Position numbers and translations under genes: made by a program. A stretch of DNA of 64,000 nt from Kitasatospora phosalacinea. GTDB taxonomy: Bacteria; Actinomycetota; Actinomycetes; Streptomycetales; Streptomycetaceae. The stretch is taken from positions 124,001 through 188,000 of the forward strand of contig NZ_BSSA01000012.1 in the NCBI RefSeq assembly GCF_030268885.1, in the 5' to 3' direction. Shown piece by piece: positions 19,827-27,872 of this stretch. Under the pieces are notes generated by a model that had not been told where the DNA came from, made no database searches, and saw only the letters and a list, made by a program, of their open reading frames with translations. Within the stretch, counting starts at the first letter, position 1. Each line of letters begins with the position of its first letter.

Positions 19827-20396
19827 TCAGTCGCCGGGCGCCAGGAGGGCGCAGAGGGCGCAGAGGCCCATGAAGGACAGCAGGACGACGGGGACGGTGC
19901 GGTCCGGGGCGTCGGGGCGGGGGCCCAGGCGGGTCCCGACCGTGCCGCGCGGGTCCCGGGTGACCTGGAGCCGGTCACCGAGCGCGGGGTGGTCGCCCTT
20001 GGTGCTGATCCCGTGGAGCACGGAGCCGTCGTCGAGCTCCACGTCCACGGCGGTGACGGACGGGCCGACGCCGCCCATCGGGTCGGAGGTGACGATGGCG
20101 CGCACCACCGTGGCGTTCGAGGTGGTGCCGCGGTCGTGCAGGATCTGCTGCTCCTGCACGCCGAGCACGGCGATGAAGAGGGCGATCCAGGCCGAGTACA
20201 GCAGCATGACGGCCAGGGCGGCCGGTGCCTCGTCGTCCTTGACCAGCCGGATGACGCCCGTCACGCCGAGGGCCACCACCAGGAGGAAGCCGACGAAGCC
20301 GACCGGGCGCGCGGGCCCGTCGTGCAACGCCAGCACGCCCCACAGCAGCAGGACGGCCACCACCCCGCCGATCGGCCCCCACAGCAGCTTCTCCAC
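19827..20396 (-). CDS. Small membrane protein of unknown function
   Basis: A 189-residue protein with hydrophobic segments near residues 8-24, 33-50, 62-80 and 167-186 and an extracytoplasmic or cytoplasmic loop of about 80 residues between the third and fourth. The loop reads GTTSNATVVRAIVTSDPMGGVGPSVTAVDVELDDGS and resembles DUF3592-type loops. GTG start at 20394-20396. Convergent with the ArsR-type gene, 28 bases apart. No function can be assigned. Confidence 0.6.
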   Translation of the reverse strand: MEKLLWGPIGGVVAVLLLWGVLALHDGPARPVGFVGFLLVVALGVTGVIRLVKDDEAPAALAVMLLYSAWIALFIAVLGVQEQQILHDRGTTSNATVVRAIVTSDPMGGVGPSVTAVDVELDDGSVLHGISTKGDHPALGDRLQVTRDPRGTVGTRLGPRPDAPDRTVPVVLLSFMGLCALCALLAPGD

Positions 20397-20472
20397 GGCC
20401 TCACCCCCGACCGACCCGTACCCTGCGAGGGAGTCCCCAACTCCCTTCCGCAGCAGGTTTTCTGATGGGACG

Positions 20473-20625
20473 TCAGAGCGTGGTGGCGATCAACGCGAGC
20501 GCGCCCGCGCAGGAGACCACGAGGACGCCGGCGCGGGTGGCGGCGGGTGACAGGCGCGGGGAGAGCGCCGTGCCCGCGGCGGCTCCGGCGGCGAGGGCGG
20601 CGATCAGGGCGGGCCGGCAGCAGGG
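20473..20625 (-). pseudogene. Possible C-terminal remnant of a membrane transporter
   Basis: The minus-strand frame ending at 20473 codes for two hydrophobic segments, ALIAALAAGAAAG and AGVLVVSCAGALALIATTL, separated by TALSPRLSPAATR. This resembles the end of a TauE/SafE-type permease, but no start or upstream membrane segments are present; upstream codons are Arg-rich and unlike coding sequence. I read it as a leftover C-terminus. The alternative is chance hydrophobicity in non-coding DNA. Confidence 0.35.
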
Positions 20626-20687
20626 CCGCTCGCGTGCAGTCGGCGCGGGTGCCGCGCAGGCTCTCGTCCTCGTCCGCCGGCGGCCGC

Positions 20688-20954
20688 TCACGCGGCGGCG
20701 GCCCCGACCCGCTCCGAGCGCCCCGCCGCCAGCACCGGCGCCACCGCGGCCCGGAAGCCCGCCCGGTCGCTGCCGTACGCCGCGGACATCGCCCGCAGCC
20801 ACCACGCCCCGATCACCGCCTCGCGCTCCACCGGGTCCTCCACCGGCCCGAGTTCGGCGTAGAACCCGGCCCGCTCCTCGTACGTGAGCGCCTGCTCGAT
20901 GCCGTTGATGCTGCGCGGCACGCGCAACGTCCCGGACTCTGCCGTCGCGGTCAT
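20688..20954 (-). CDS. Small conserved-looking protein of unknown function
   Basis: An 88-residue soluble protein starting at ATG 20952-20954 with a strong GGGAGGG seven bases upstream. It contains LRVPRSINGIEQALTYEERAGFYAEL and EREAVIGAWWLRAMSAAYG and ends Ala-rich. The size and helical pattern would suit an antitoxin or accessory factor, but no toxin gene adjoins. Unassigned. Confidence 0.6.
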   Translation of the reverse strand: MTATAESGTLRVPRSINGIEQALTYEERAGFYAELGPVEDPVEREAVIGAWWLRAMSAAYGSDRAGFRAAVAPVLAAGRSERVGAAAA

Positions 20955-21057
20955 CCGTCCACCCTCCCACGTGTCTGCTCCGACGGTACCCGGCCGGACC
21001 CGGTCCGTCCCCCACCGCCCCGGACCCGACCCGGCTCCACGCCCCGCAGCGGGCCGG

Positions 21058-21369
21058 TCACGCCCGGCGGCCGCGGCGGCCCGCGCGCCGGGCGACCCCC
21101 TCGGGGAGGGCCTTGTTGAGCGAGCGCAGCGCCAGCAGCAGGACGCCGAGGTCGTCGATCAGGACCGGGTCGGGCATCAGGTCCACCGGCCAGACCAGGT
21201 AGGCGATCGCCGCCCAGAACAGCACCTTCTTCGACCGCGGGACGCCCGCGTCGACCAGCAGCCGCCTGGTGCGCACCAGTTTGACCACCAGCACGATCGC
21301 CGCGGCCACCGTCGCGACCAGGAACACCGCGGCGGCGATCCACAGCAGCGCACTCGTCCCCTCACCCAT
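21058..21369 (-). CDS. DUF1232 (YkvA-type) membrane protein
   Basis: A 103-residue protein with an N-terminal membrane helix (LLWIAAAVFLVATVAAAIVLVV) and the DUF1232 core VLFWAAIAYLVWPVDLMPDPVLIDDLGVLLLALRSL, where the P-x-D-L-x-P-D-x-x-x-D-D-L pattern is diagnostic. The C-terminus is basic. DUF1232 proteins are widespread and of unknown function, often near stress genes. ATG start at 21367-21369. Confidence 0.85.
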   Translation of the reverse strand: MGEGTSALLWIAAAVFLVATVAAAIVLVVKLVRTRRLLVDAGVPRSKKVLFWAAIAYLVWPVDLMPDPVLIDDLGVLLLALRSLNKALPEGVARRAGRRGRRA

Positions 21370-21476
21370 GCGTCCACCCCTTCGGTGTTCCTACCGGTTC
21401 CGTCGGAACACGTATGCCCCGCTTCGGGCGGAGTTCCCCTGTCCGGAGGAAGGTGACGGGCGGTCGGGCCGACGGC

Positions 21477-21887
21477 TCAGCGCAGCAGGGCGCGCAGGGC
21501 GCGGCGGAAGAGGAGGCGGCCGCACCAGGCGGTGGGGCGGTCGAGGAGGGCGGGCAGGGCGGCGACCCGCAGGTCCTCGCTCCAGCGGACGAGTGCGCCG
21601 CCGCGGTGGGGGCGGACCTCGATCCGGGCCCACCCGGTGACCACGGGGCCGCGTTTGACGAGGTGGCAGGTGCCGGTGCGGCCGCCTTGCGGGGGTTCCC
21701 AGCGGGTCAGGTCCATCGTGTCGTCGAAGCCGAGGCGGCCCGCGCCGGTGCGGGCCACCACCGTCCGCCCGTCGGAGCGGACGGTGGTGAACGGGACGCC
21801 CGCGCCGTGCCGGGGCCAGTCGGTGACGCGTCGCCACGCCTCCTCGGCGGTCAGTCCGGTGGCCTGCACGATGCGGAACTCGGTCAT
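21477..21887 (-). CDS. SRPBCC (START-like) family protein
   Basis: A 136-residue single-domain protein of the SRPBCC/Bet v1-like fold, which binds hydrophobic ligands: FRIVQATGLTAEEAWRRVTDWPRHGAGVP at the start, a beta-sheet core (TVVARTGAGRLGFDDTMDLTRWEPP) and a long C-terminal helix (ALLDRPTAWCGRLLFRRALRALLR). ATG 21885-21887 is preceded six bases away by TAGCAT, a good -10 hexamer, suggesting a leaderless message. Likely monocistronic; ligand unknown. Confidence 0.8.
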   Translation of the reverse strand: MTEFRIVQATGLTAEEAWRRVTDWPRHGAGVPFTTVRSDGRTVVARTGAGRLGFDDTMDLTRWEPPQGGRTGTCHLVKRGPVVTGWARIEVRPHRGGALVRWSEDLRVAALPALLDRPTAWCGRLLFRRALRALLR

Positions 21888-21908
21888 CCCTCGATGCTAT
21901 CCGGCCGG

Positions 21909-22688
21909 TCAGGGGCGGGTGTGCAGGGCGAAGCCGGTGCGTCCGGCCGGTTCGAGGCCGGCCTTGAGGTGCAGCGAGGGGATCTCGTAGTCGCCGGAGT
22001 TCTGGGGGCGGTACGGGATCGGCTCGGTGGTCTCCAGGGTGAGCAGGCGCTGCTCCCAGGCCGCGGCGACGGCCGGGTACTCCTCGGGGGTGATCCGGTC
22101 GGTGCCGTGGACCACGAAGGGCGGCAGCACCTCCAGGCCCGGGTAGTAGAGGATGCCGTGCTGGATGGGGAACAGCAGGTCGTCGACGGGCCCGTTGATG
22201 CCGCGCTCCGCGTAGTGCGAGGCGGGGCCGCCGACGGTGACCGACAGCAGGGCGCGCCGCCCCGCGAGGGTGCCCTCGCCGAAGCGCTCGCCGTACTTGG
22301 TGTCGCTGTGCTCGCCGACGCCGTACGCGAAGTTGTAGGTGAAGACCCGGTCGACCCAGCCCTTGAGGATCGCGGGCATGGTGTACCACCACAGCGGGAA
22401 CTGCAGGATGACGGTGTCGGCCCACAGCAGCTTCTCCTGCTCGGCGCGGACGTCCGCGGTGAGCTCCCCGGCGGCGAAGGCGCGGCCGGAGTCGCGGGCG
22501 ACCTTCAGCGGGCTGGAGGCGTGCGGGCCGTAGTCCGCGGCGTCGACGGTGGCCTTCCAGCCCATCGCGTACAGGTCGCTGACCCGCACCTGGTGCCCGG
22601 CGGCCCGCAGCACCGCGACCGCGTGGTCGGTGAGCGAGCCGTTGAGCGACTTCGGCTCGGGGTGGGCGTGGACGATCAGGGTCTTCAT
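21909..22688 (-). CDS. NAD(P)H:quinone oxidoreductase, flavodoxin fold
   Basis: A 259-residue NQO1/MdaB/KefF-type flavoprotein: TLIVHAHPEPKSLNGSLTDHAV at the N-terminus binds the FMN/FAD phosphate, followed by VSDLYAMGW, LQFPLWWYTMPAILKGWVDRVFTYNFAYG and TVGGPASHYAERGINGPVDDLLFP. These enzymes reduce quinones by two electrons and protect from redox cycling. ATG 22686-22688, with GGAGAGAG upstream. It is divergent from an XRE-type regulator (22843) with 154 bases between, the usual regulator/target layout. Confidence 0.9.
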   Translation of the reverse strand: MKTLIVHAHPEPKSLNGSLTDHAVAVLRAAGHQVRVSDLYAMGWKATVDAADYGPHASSPLKVARDSGRAFAAGELTADVRAEQEKLLWADTVILQFPLWWYTMPAILKGWVDRVFTYNFAYGVGEHSDTKYGERFGEGTLAGRRALLSVTVGGPASHYAERGINGPVDDLLFPIQHGILYYPGLEVLPPFVVHGTDRITPEEYPAVAAAWEQRLLTLETTEPIPYRPQNSGDYEIPSLHLKAGLEPAGRTGFALHTRP

Positions 22689-22842
22689 CGGGGTCTCTCT
22701 CCTCCGGTCGGGCCGTCTGCGGCACTCCCGATCCTGGCCGCCGCGGGGCCGGCCGTTCAGGGGCCGCGGTTCCGTAGGACCGGACTTCCTGGTACTCGCA
22801 GGACCACCGTCCGCGGCGCGCCGCCGGGCGATACTGGGGCGC

Positions 22843-23703
22843 ATGGACGATCTCGCGGGCTTCCTGCGGACCCGGCGCGCCCGGGTCGACCCGGCGGCGG
22901 CCGGGATCCCGGTCGACGGGCGCCGCCGGGTGGTGGGGCTGCGGCGCGAGGAGGTCGCGCACCTGTCGGGGGTGAGCGTCGACTACTACGTGCGCCTGGA
23001 GCAGGGGCGCGCCACCCAGCCCTCCGAGCAGGTGCTGGACGCGCTGGCCCGGGTGCTGGGCCTGGACCGGACCGAGCGGGAGCACCTGCACCGGCTGGCC
23101 CGGCAGCCCCGGCGCCGGACGAAGGCCCCGAGCGGGCGTGTCCGGCCGGAGCTGCTGCGGGTGCTGGACCTGGTCGTCGACGCCCCCGCGCTGGTCATGG
23201 GCCACCGGCTGGACGTGCTGGCCGGCAACCGCCTCGCCGGGCTGCTCTACGGCCGTCCGGACGTCGTGGGCCTGAACGTCGCCCGGCACCTCTTCCTGGA
23301 GGAGGGCGAGCACGGCCTCTACGCGGGCTGGGAGACCTGCACCCTCGACGTGGTCGGCCACCTGCGGCTGGCCGCCGGGAAGTACCCCGACGACCCCCGA
23401 CTGACCTCGCTGATCGGCGAGTTGGCGGTGGGCAGCGAGCGCTTCCGCCGCCTGTGGGCCCGCGCGGACGTGCGCGCCCGCACGCACGGGTGCAAGGCGT
23501 ACCGCCACCCGCTGGTGGGGCTGCTCGAACTGCACCAGGAGAACTTCGCGCTGCCGGACGGGTCGGGCACCGAGCTGCTGGTGCTCACCGCGGCCCCCGG
23601 CAGCCCCTCCGCGGACGGGCTGCGCCTGCTCGCGGGCCTGGACGCGGCGGGGGCCGCCGACGAGGGCGTCCGGGACGCGGCGGGGGCCCGGGCCGCCGAG
23701 TAG
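22843..23703 (+). CDS. XRE-type regulator with MmyB-like ligand domain
   Basis: A 286-residue protein with an N-terminal helix-turn-helix (RRVVGLRREEVAHLSGVSVDYYVRLEQGR, about 28-57) followed by the MmyB-like domain (VMGHRLDVLAGNRLAGLLYG, ARADVRARTHGCKAYRHPLVGLLELHQENFALPDG), which binds fatty acid-like ligands in related proteins. ATG 22843 lacks a ribosome site; GATACT ends seven bases before it, so the message may be leaderless. The divergent quinone reductase gene is the likely target. Confidence 0.9.
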   Translation: MDDLAGFLRTRRARVDPAAAGIPVDGRRRVVGLRREEVAHLSGVSVDYYVRLEQGRATQPSEQVLDALARVLGLDRTEREHLHRLARQPRRRTKAPSGRVRPELLRVLDLVVDAPALVMGHRLDVLAGNRLAGLLYGRPDVVGLNVARHLFLEEGEHGLYAGWETCTLDVVGHLRLAAGKYPDDPRLTSLIGELAVGSERFRRLWARADVRARTHGCKAYRHPLVGLLELHQENFALPDGSGTELLVLTAAPGSPSADGLRLLAGLDAAGAADEGVRDAAGARAAE

Positions 23704-23738
23704 CCCGGGCGCCCGGAACCCGTCACCCGGCGCCGGGC

Positions 23739-24635
23739 TCAGCTCGCGGTCGTGCCCGTGGTCGCGCTCGTGTCCGTGCTCGCGGCGAGTGCCTGCGCGA
23801 TGGTGTCGGCCAGCGGCGTGGTCGGGCGGCCGATCAGCCGGGACAGTTCGCCGCTGCCGCCCGCCAGCAGGCCGCGGGCGATGCCGGAGACGTCGACGTC
23901 CACCAGGATCTCGGCGAGCTGCGGCGGCAGGCCCGCGCCGGTGAGCACGCCGAGGTTGGCCTCGGCGGGCAGCTCGTGGTGGGCGACCTCCCGGCCGCTC
24001 TGCCGGGAGAGTTCGGCGGCGTACTCCTCCAGCGTCCAGGCCCGGTCGCCGCTGAGCTCGTAGGCGCGGTTCTCGTGGCCCTCGCCGGTCAGCACGACGG
24101 CGGCCGCGGCGGCGTAGTCGGCGCGGGTGGCCGAGCCGATCCGGCCGCCCGCGGTGCTGCCGACCACGCCGTGCTGCAACTGGACCGGGATCAGGGCGGT
24201 GTAGTTCTCGGTGTACCAGCCGTTGCGCAGGAAGGTGTACGGCAGGCCGGAGTCGAGGACCAGCTGCTCGGTGGCCCGGTGCTCCTCGGCGAGCCGGAAG
24301 TCGGCGTCCGGGCCACCGAGCACCCCGGTGTAGACCAGGCGGGCGGCCCCGGCGGCCTTCGCGGCCGCGACCACGGCGGCGTGCTGGGCGACCCGGCGGC
24401 CGACCTCGCTGCCGGAGACCAGCAGCACGGTGTCGCCGGGCCGGATCGCCGCGGCCAGCGTCTCGGGCCGGTCGTAGTCGGCGAGGCGCAGTTCGACGCC
24501 GCGGGCGGCCAGGTCGGCGGCCTTCTGCTCGTCGCGGACGGCGGCGACGACCTCGCCGGCCGGGACGCGGGCCAGCAGTTCCTCGACGACGAGGCGGCCG
24601 AGCTGTCCGGTGGCGCCGGTGACGACGATGCTCAT
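23739..24635 (-). CDS. NmrA-like NAD(P)H:quinone reductase (QorB type)
   Basis: A 298-residue atypical short-chain dehydrogenase: VVTGATGQLGRLVVEELL (nucleotide-binding GxxGxxG, residues 5-12 region), LRLADYDRPETLAAAI, LLVSGSEVGRRVAQHAAVVAAAKAAG, LVYTGVLGG and FLRNGWYTENY. This matches YtfG/QorB, which reduces quinones. It is divergent from an HxlR regulator whose partner gene in enterics is also qorB (qorR-ytfH arrangement). AGGAG lies eight bases before the ATG at 24633-24635. Confidence 0.9.
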   Translation of the reverse strand: MSIVVTGATGQLGRLVVEELLARVPAGEVVAAVRDEQKAADLAARGVELRLADYDRPETLAAAIRPGDTVLLVSGSEVGRRVAQHAAVVAAAKAAGAARLVYTGVLGGPDADFRLAEEHRATEQLVLDSGLPYTFLRNGWYTENYTALIPVQLQHGVVGSTAGGRIGSATRADYAAAAAVVLTGEGHENRAYELSGDRAWTLEEYAAELSRQSGREVAHHELPAEANLGVLTGAGLPPQLAEILVDVDVSGIARGLLAGGSGELSRLIGRPTTPLADTIAQALAASTDTSATTGTTAS

Positions 24636-24701
24636 GGGGATGCAACTCCTGGGTCGGTGCGACGGCTGTCGCACCCACCGTAGGAAAGTCACTAACCATT
24701 C

Positions 24702-24732
24702 GGAAGTACCCACTTTCGAGTAAGCTACTTCC
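24702..24732. promoter_or_regulatory. HxlR operator region with -10 element directly before the start
   Basis: GGAAGTA (24702-24708) and TACTTCC (24726-24732) are exact complements flanking a 17-base core. Inside are AGTA-AGC-TACT and AAGT-ACCC-ACTT half-site pairs, similar in style to YodB-type TACT/AGTA boxes. TAAGCT (24721-24726) ends six bases before the ATG at 24733, so the regulator would repress its own leaderless message as well as the divergent quinone reductase. Confidence 0.6.
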
Positions 24733-25158
24733 ATGAACCCCAGGGTGAAGGAACTGACCGGCGGCCTGCAGCCGAACGTCAACTCGGCGGGCTGCGCCTC
24801 CCGCGGCATCCTCGAACACGTCACCAGCCGCTGGGCGGTGCTGGTGCTGGCCGTGCTGCTGGACGGCACCCACCGGTTCAGCGAACTGCGCCGCGCGGTG
24901 GGCGGGGTGAGCGAGAAGATGCTCGCCCAGACCCTGCAGACCCTGGAGCAGGACGGCCTGGTGCACCGCGAGGCGCACGCCGTCATCCCGCCGCGGGTCG
25001 ACTACACGCTGACCCCGCTCGGGGAGGAGGCCGCCCGGCAGGTCTGGGCGCTGGCCCGCTGGGCCGAGTCGCGCGTCCCCGAGGTACTGGCGGCCCGGGC
25101 GGCGCACGCCGAGGCGAAGGCGGCGGGGGTGCGGGCGGAGGTGACGACGCGGGCTTGA
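24733..25158 (+). CDS. HxlR-family redox-responsive regulator
   Basis: A 141-residue winged-helix protein: ILEHVTSRWAVLVLAVLLDGTHRFSELRRAVGGVSEKMLAQTLQTLEQDGLVHREAH is the HxlR DNA-binding core, and Cys21 in NSAGCASRG sits where YodB/QorR proteins carry the redox-sensing cysteine. No other cysteine is obvious, suggesting S-alkylation or mixed disulfide sensing. It has no ribosome site; TAAGCT six bases upstream supports a leaderless message. It likely represses the divergent QorB-type gene and releases on quinone or electrophile stress. Confidence 0.92.
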   Translation: MNPRVKELTGGLQPNVNSAGCASRGILEHVTSRWAVLVLAVLLDGTHRFSELRRAVGGVSEKMLAQTLQTLEQDGLVHREAHAVIPPRVDYTLTPLGEEAARQVWALARWAESRVPEVLAARAAHAEAKAAGVRAEVTTRA

Positions 25159-25176
25159 CTTCAAGTCGACTTGAAG
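25159..25176. promoter_or_regulatory. 18-bp palindrome of SoxR/MerR type before the esterase-like gene
   Basis: CTTCAAGTCGACTTGAAG is an exact palindrome starting one base after the HxlR stop region. Its CAAGT-NN-ACTTG core equals that of SoxR boxes. TTGACT (25155-25160) overlaps its left edge, as the -35 element does in MerR-type promoters, and GAGACT is 19 bases further on. No merR/soxR gene adjoins. Confidence 0.6.
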
Positions 25177-25192
25177 AAGGAGACTGGGCGGC

Positions 25193-26416
25193 ATGCCGAA
25201 CACCAGCGCAGCCACCGCAGCCACCGCCCGACCCACCGGCCCGGGCGACGACCTGATCCCCCGTCACCCCGCCGACGACCTCCCGCTCCCGGACGCCGTG
25301 CTCGACGAGATCGCCGCCCGGCTGGCCGCCGGGGCGGAGGTGGTGGGCCTCGGGGAGTCCACCCGCTTCTCCCGGGAGACCTTCGCCGTCCGGGACCAGC
25401 TGTTCCGCCGGCTGGTGCGGGAGCACGGCTTCCGCGCGCTGGCCGTCCAGGACCACGCGGTGGCCGCCGCCGCCCTCGACGCGTACGCGAACGGCGGCCC
25501 GGGTTCGGCCGCGTCCGCGCTGGCCGGCGCCTGGAAGCCGTGGCGCACCGCCGAGATGGCGGCGGCGCTGGAGTGGGTGCGGGCGTTCAACCGGGAGCAC
25601 CCGGACGATCCGGTGCGGATCTTCGGCGTGCGTCCGGCCGAGGCGGGGCCCGCCGACTACGACGCCGTGCTGGCGTTCGTGCGCGTGGCGGCCCCGGAGC
25701 TGTCGGCCCCGGTGGCGGCCCACCTGGAGCCCGTCCGCACCGCCCACGAGATGGCGGAGCACGTGCAGCGTGCGCGGGGCGTCCACCCGGGGCGGCCGTT
25801 CGCCGAGCACGCCCGGGACGCGCTCGCGCTGGTCGAGCCGCTGCCCGGCGCGGACCGGCCCGGCGGCGCGGCCGAGCGGATGCGGCTGATCGTGCAGTTC
25901 CACGAGCGCAGCGTCGCCGGGCGCGGCAGCTACGCGGGCGAGGCGGAGCTGTGGGCCGGGGTGGTCGCGGACTTCCGGCGGCGGACCGGCCTGCGCGTCG
26001 TCTACTGGGACGGCATCGGGCACACCGTGGCGGCCGGGGCGGTGCTGGGCCTGGCGTCCGAACGCGGCGCGCAGGCCACCGTGGGCAGCGTGCTGCGCGA
26101 GCGCTACGGCGCGGGGTACGTCTCGGCGGCGATCGGCTTCCACCACGGCGACCTCGGGGTGGTCACCGTCCCGGCCCCGACCGCGGACCTGGTCGACGCC
26201 CGGCTCGGCGAGGGGGCTCCGGCCGCCCGCTGGCTGGACCTGCGCGAGGAGGACGTCCGCCGCCGGTGGGACGGCCCGGCGAAGGTCCGCGTCGTCAGCG
26301 GCGTCTACACCCCGGAACGCGACGCCGCCGAACACCTGGCCGTCGCCTCACTGGCCGCCGCCTTCGACGTCCTGCTCCACCTCCGCCGGGCCACCGCGGC
26401 GCACTGGCTGCCGTGA
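25193..26416 (+). CDS. Erythromycin esterase-family protein, atypical active site
   Basis: A 407-residue protein of the EreA/EreB superfamily: VVGLGESTRFSRETFAVRDQLFRRLVREHGFRALAVQD at 49-88, RIFGVRPAEAGPADYDAVL, and VVYWDGIGHTVAAG carrying a conserved His. In characterised macrolide esterases the first block reads GE.xH, with a catalytic His; here that position is Arg (GESTRF), so macrolide hydrolysis is doubtful. ATG 25193 follows GAAGGAG. A perfect SoxR/MerR-like palindrome (25159-25176) overlaps its presumed promoter, suggesting redox or ligand induction. Substrate unknown. Confidence 0.8.
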   Translation: MPNTSAATAATARPTGPGDDLIPRHPADDLPLPDAVLDEIAARLAAGAEVVGLGESTRFSRETFAVRDQLFRRLVREHGFRALAVQDHAVAAAALDAYANGGPGSAASALAGAWKPWRTAEMAAALEWVRAFNREHPDDPVRIFGVRPAEAGPADYDAVLAFVRVAAPELSAPVAAHLEPVRTAHEMAEHVQRARGVHPGRPFAEHARDALALVEPLPGADRPGGAAERMRLIVQFHERSVAGRGSYAGEAELWAGVVADFRRRTGLRVVYWDGIGHTVAAGAVLGLASERGAQATVGSVLRERYGAGYVSAAIGFHHGDLGVVTVPAPTADLVDARLGEGAPAARWLDLREEDVRRRWDGPAKVRVVSGVYTPERDAAEHLAVASLAAAFDVLLHLRRATAAHWLP

Positions 26417-26433
26417 CGCCCGACCGGGCGGCG

Positions 26434-26961
26434 TCAGGGGGCGACGACGAGTTCCGGGCGGTGCTGCTTCATCGTGGCGAGGAGCACCTCGGGCGTGACC
26501 GGGAGGGTGTTGACCGGGATGTTCGCGGGGCCGAAGCCGAGCCCGAGGTTCATGCCCGCGGTGGCGCGGACCAGGCGCGGGGCGCGGGCCAGGTAGGCGT
26601 CGGGGTCGTGCAGGACGAGTTCGACGAAGCGCTGCGAGGTGGTGCGCACCTGCTGCACGCGCAGCCGGACGGCGGCGATCTCGGTCCACTCGAAGCGGCC
26701 GAGACTGACGTGCTCCAGGCCGCCCGCGTCGATGACCAGTTCGGGCCGCCCGCTGCCGAGGCGACGGCCCAGGACGACCGCACAGGCACCGAAGAACGGT
26801 ACGGCCACCGCCCCGGCGACGGTCATCTTCACCGTGCTGTGCGCGACCAGGAACGCCGCGCCCGCCGCCACGAAGGCCACGGAGCCGGCCAGGAGCAGCC
26901 AGAGCTTCCGCCGGGAGGAGTGGTACACCGCGGGGGCGGGCCGGTCGCCGTCTTCGATCAC
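26434..26961 (-). CDS. STM3941-like membrane protein
   Basis: About 175 residues with two adjacent membrane helices (LWLLLAGSVAFVAAGAAFLVA and MTVAGAVAVPFFGACAVVLG) and a cytoplasmic domain reading GLEHVSLGRFEWTEIAAVRLRVQ and VELVLHDPDAYLARAPRL, a PH-like pattern seen in the STM3941 family. GTG 26959-26961 is chosen because TACGGT, a good -10 hexamer, ends seven bases before it; a GTG three codons upstream is the alternative. Function unknown. It converges on the esterase-like gene 17 bases away. Confidence 0.7.
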   Translation of the reverse strand: MIEDGDRPAPAVYHSSRRKLWLLLAGSVAFVAAGAAFLVAHSTVKMTVAGAVAVPFFGACAVVLGRRLGSGRPELVIDAGGLEHVSLGRFEWTEIAAVRLRVQQVRTTSQRFVELVLHDPDAYLARAPRLVRATAGMNLGLGFGPANIPVNTLPVTPEVLLATMKQHRPELVVAP

Positions 26962-27123
26962 GGCCGCCACCGTAGCGCCGCGCCTCCCCCGCCGTCAGCC
27001 CTCTTTGCCAGACCTTGATCGACTTCCCCGTCGCGGGCCCGGTACCCCGGCGGCGTGGGCGGCGCGCGGGCCGGTGAGGGCGGCGCGCGGGACCGGCGGG
27101 TGCGGCAAGGAGGGGTCGTCCGG

Positions 27124-27783
27124 TCAACCGGCTCGGGGCGGAGCCCAGTTCGGGTCGCGACCGAGCAGCCTGAGCACCCGGTCGAACGGGTCGACCGCGC
27201 CTTCACCGGTCGCGTCCTCACCGGCCCCACCCCTACCGGCCGCGTCCTCCAGGACGGGGCCGAAAGCCGCGCCGGGGACCTCACGGGCGGGCCCGGCGGG
27301 GACGAGGGCGGCGATCGGGAGGACGGCGGCCACCAGGTCGGCGTCGAAGGCGGGGCGCAGGCCGATCGAGACGGCGACGTCCCAGCCGTGGACGAGGTAG
27401 TCCAGGAAGTGGAAGGCGATCGCCTGCCGGGCCGGGAACGGGCCGCCGTCGCGCACCTCGGGCAGCCAGAACGCCCGTTCCAGCACGCCCTCCTCGGCGA
27501 AGGCCGCGGCGACCTCGGCCGCCGAGGCGGCGAACACCCCCGCCGGGTCCGCCCCGACGGGGCGGTCCGCCCACTCGGCGAGTGCGCGGCCGCCACCGCG
27601 GGCGGCGGCCGCGAAACCGTGGTTCTGGCCGGTCATGTGCGCGAGCAGCTGCCCGAGCGTCCACGCCCCGCAGGGGGTCGGCCGGTCGAGGGCGGCGGCC
27701 TCGACCCGGTCGACGTAGGAGCGCGCGGCCTGCAGTGCGCGCCCGTCGAGCGCCCGGATGTCCACGTCCTGAGTGTCCGTCAT
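27124..27783 (-). CDS. TIGR03086-type metal-binding DinB-superfamily protein
   Basis: A 219-residue protein of the mycothiol-dependent maleylpyruvate isomerase-like group: LDRPTPCGAWTLGQLLAHMTGQNHGFAAAARG (about 34-65) holds the first metal His residues and FHFLDYLVHGWDVAVSIG the third, matching the TIGR03086 pattern. ATG 27781-27783 is supported by TATGCT seven bases upstream; an ATG four codons earlier overlaps that hexamer. Likely uses a divalent metal; reaction unknown. A Gly/Ala-rich insertion near residue 180 (GRGGAGEDATGEGA) looks like a flexible loop. Confidence 0.85.
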   Translation of the reverse strand: MTDTQDVDIRALDGRALQAARSYVDRVEAAALDRPTPCGAWTLGQLLAHMTGQNHGFAAAARGGGRALAEWADRPVGADPAGVFAASAAEVAAAFAEEGVLERAFWLPEVRDGGPFPARQAIAFHFLDYLVHGWDVAVSIGLRPAFDADLVAAVLPIAALVPAGPAREVPGAAFGPVLEDAAGRGGAGEDATGEGAVDPFDRVLRLLGRDPNWAPPRAG

Positions 27784-27872
27784 GTCGCCGAGCATACCCG
27801 ATATTTCAGCACGGTCGTGCGAATTCTTTTCCGGGCTCCTTCCCCGGGCTTCCTTCCCGGGCCGCGGCGGCG

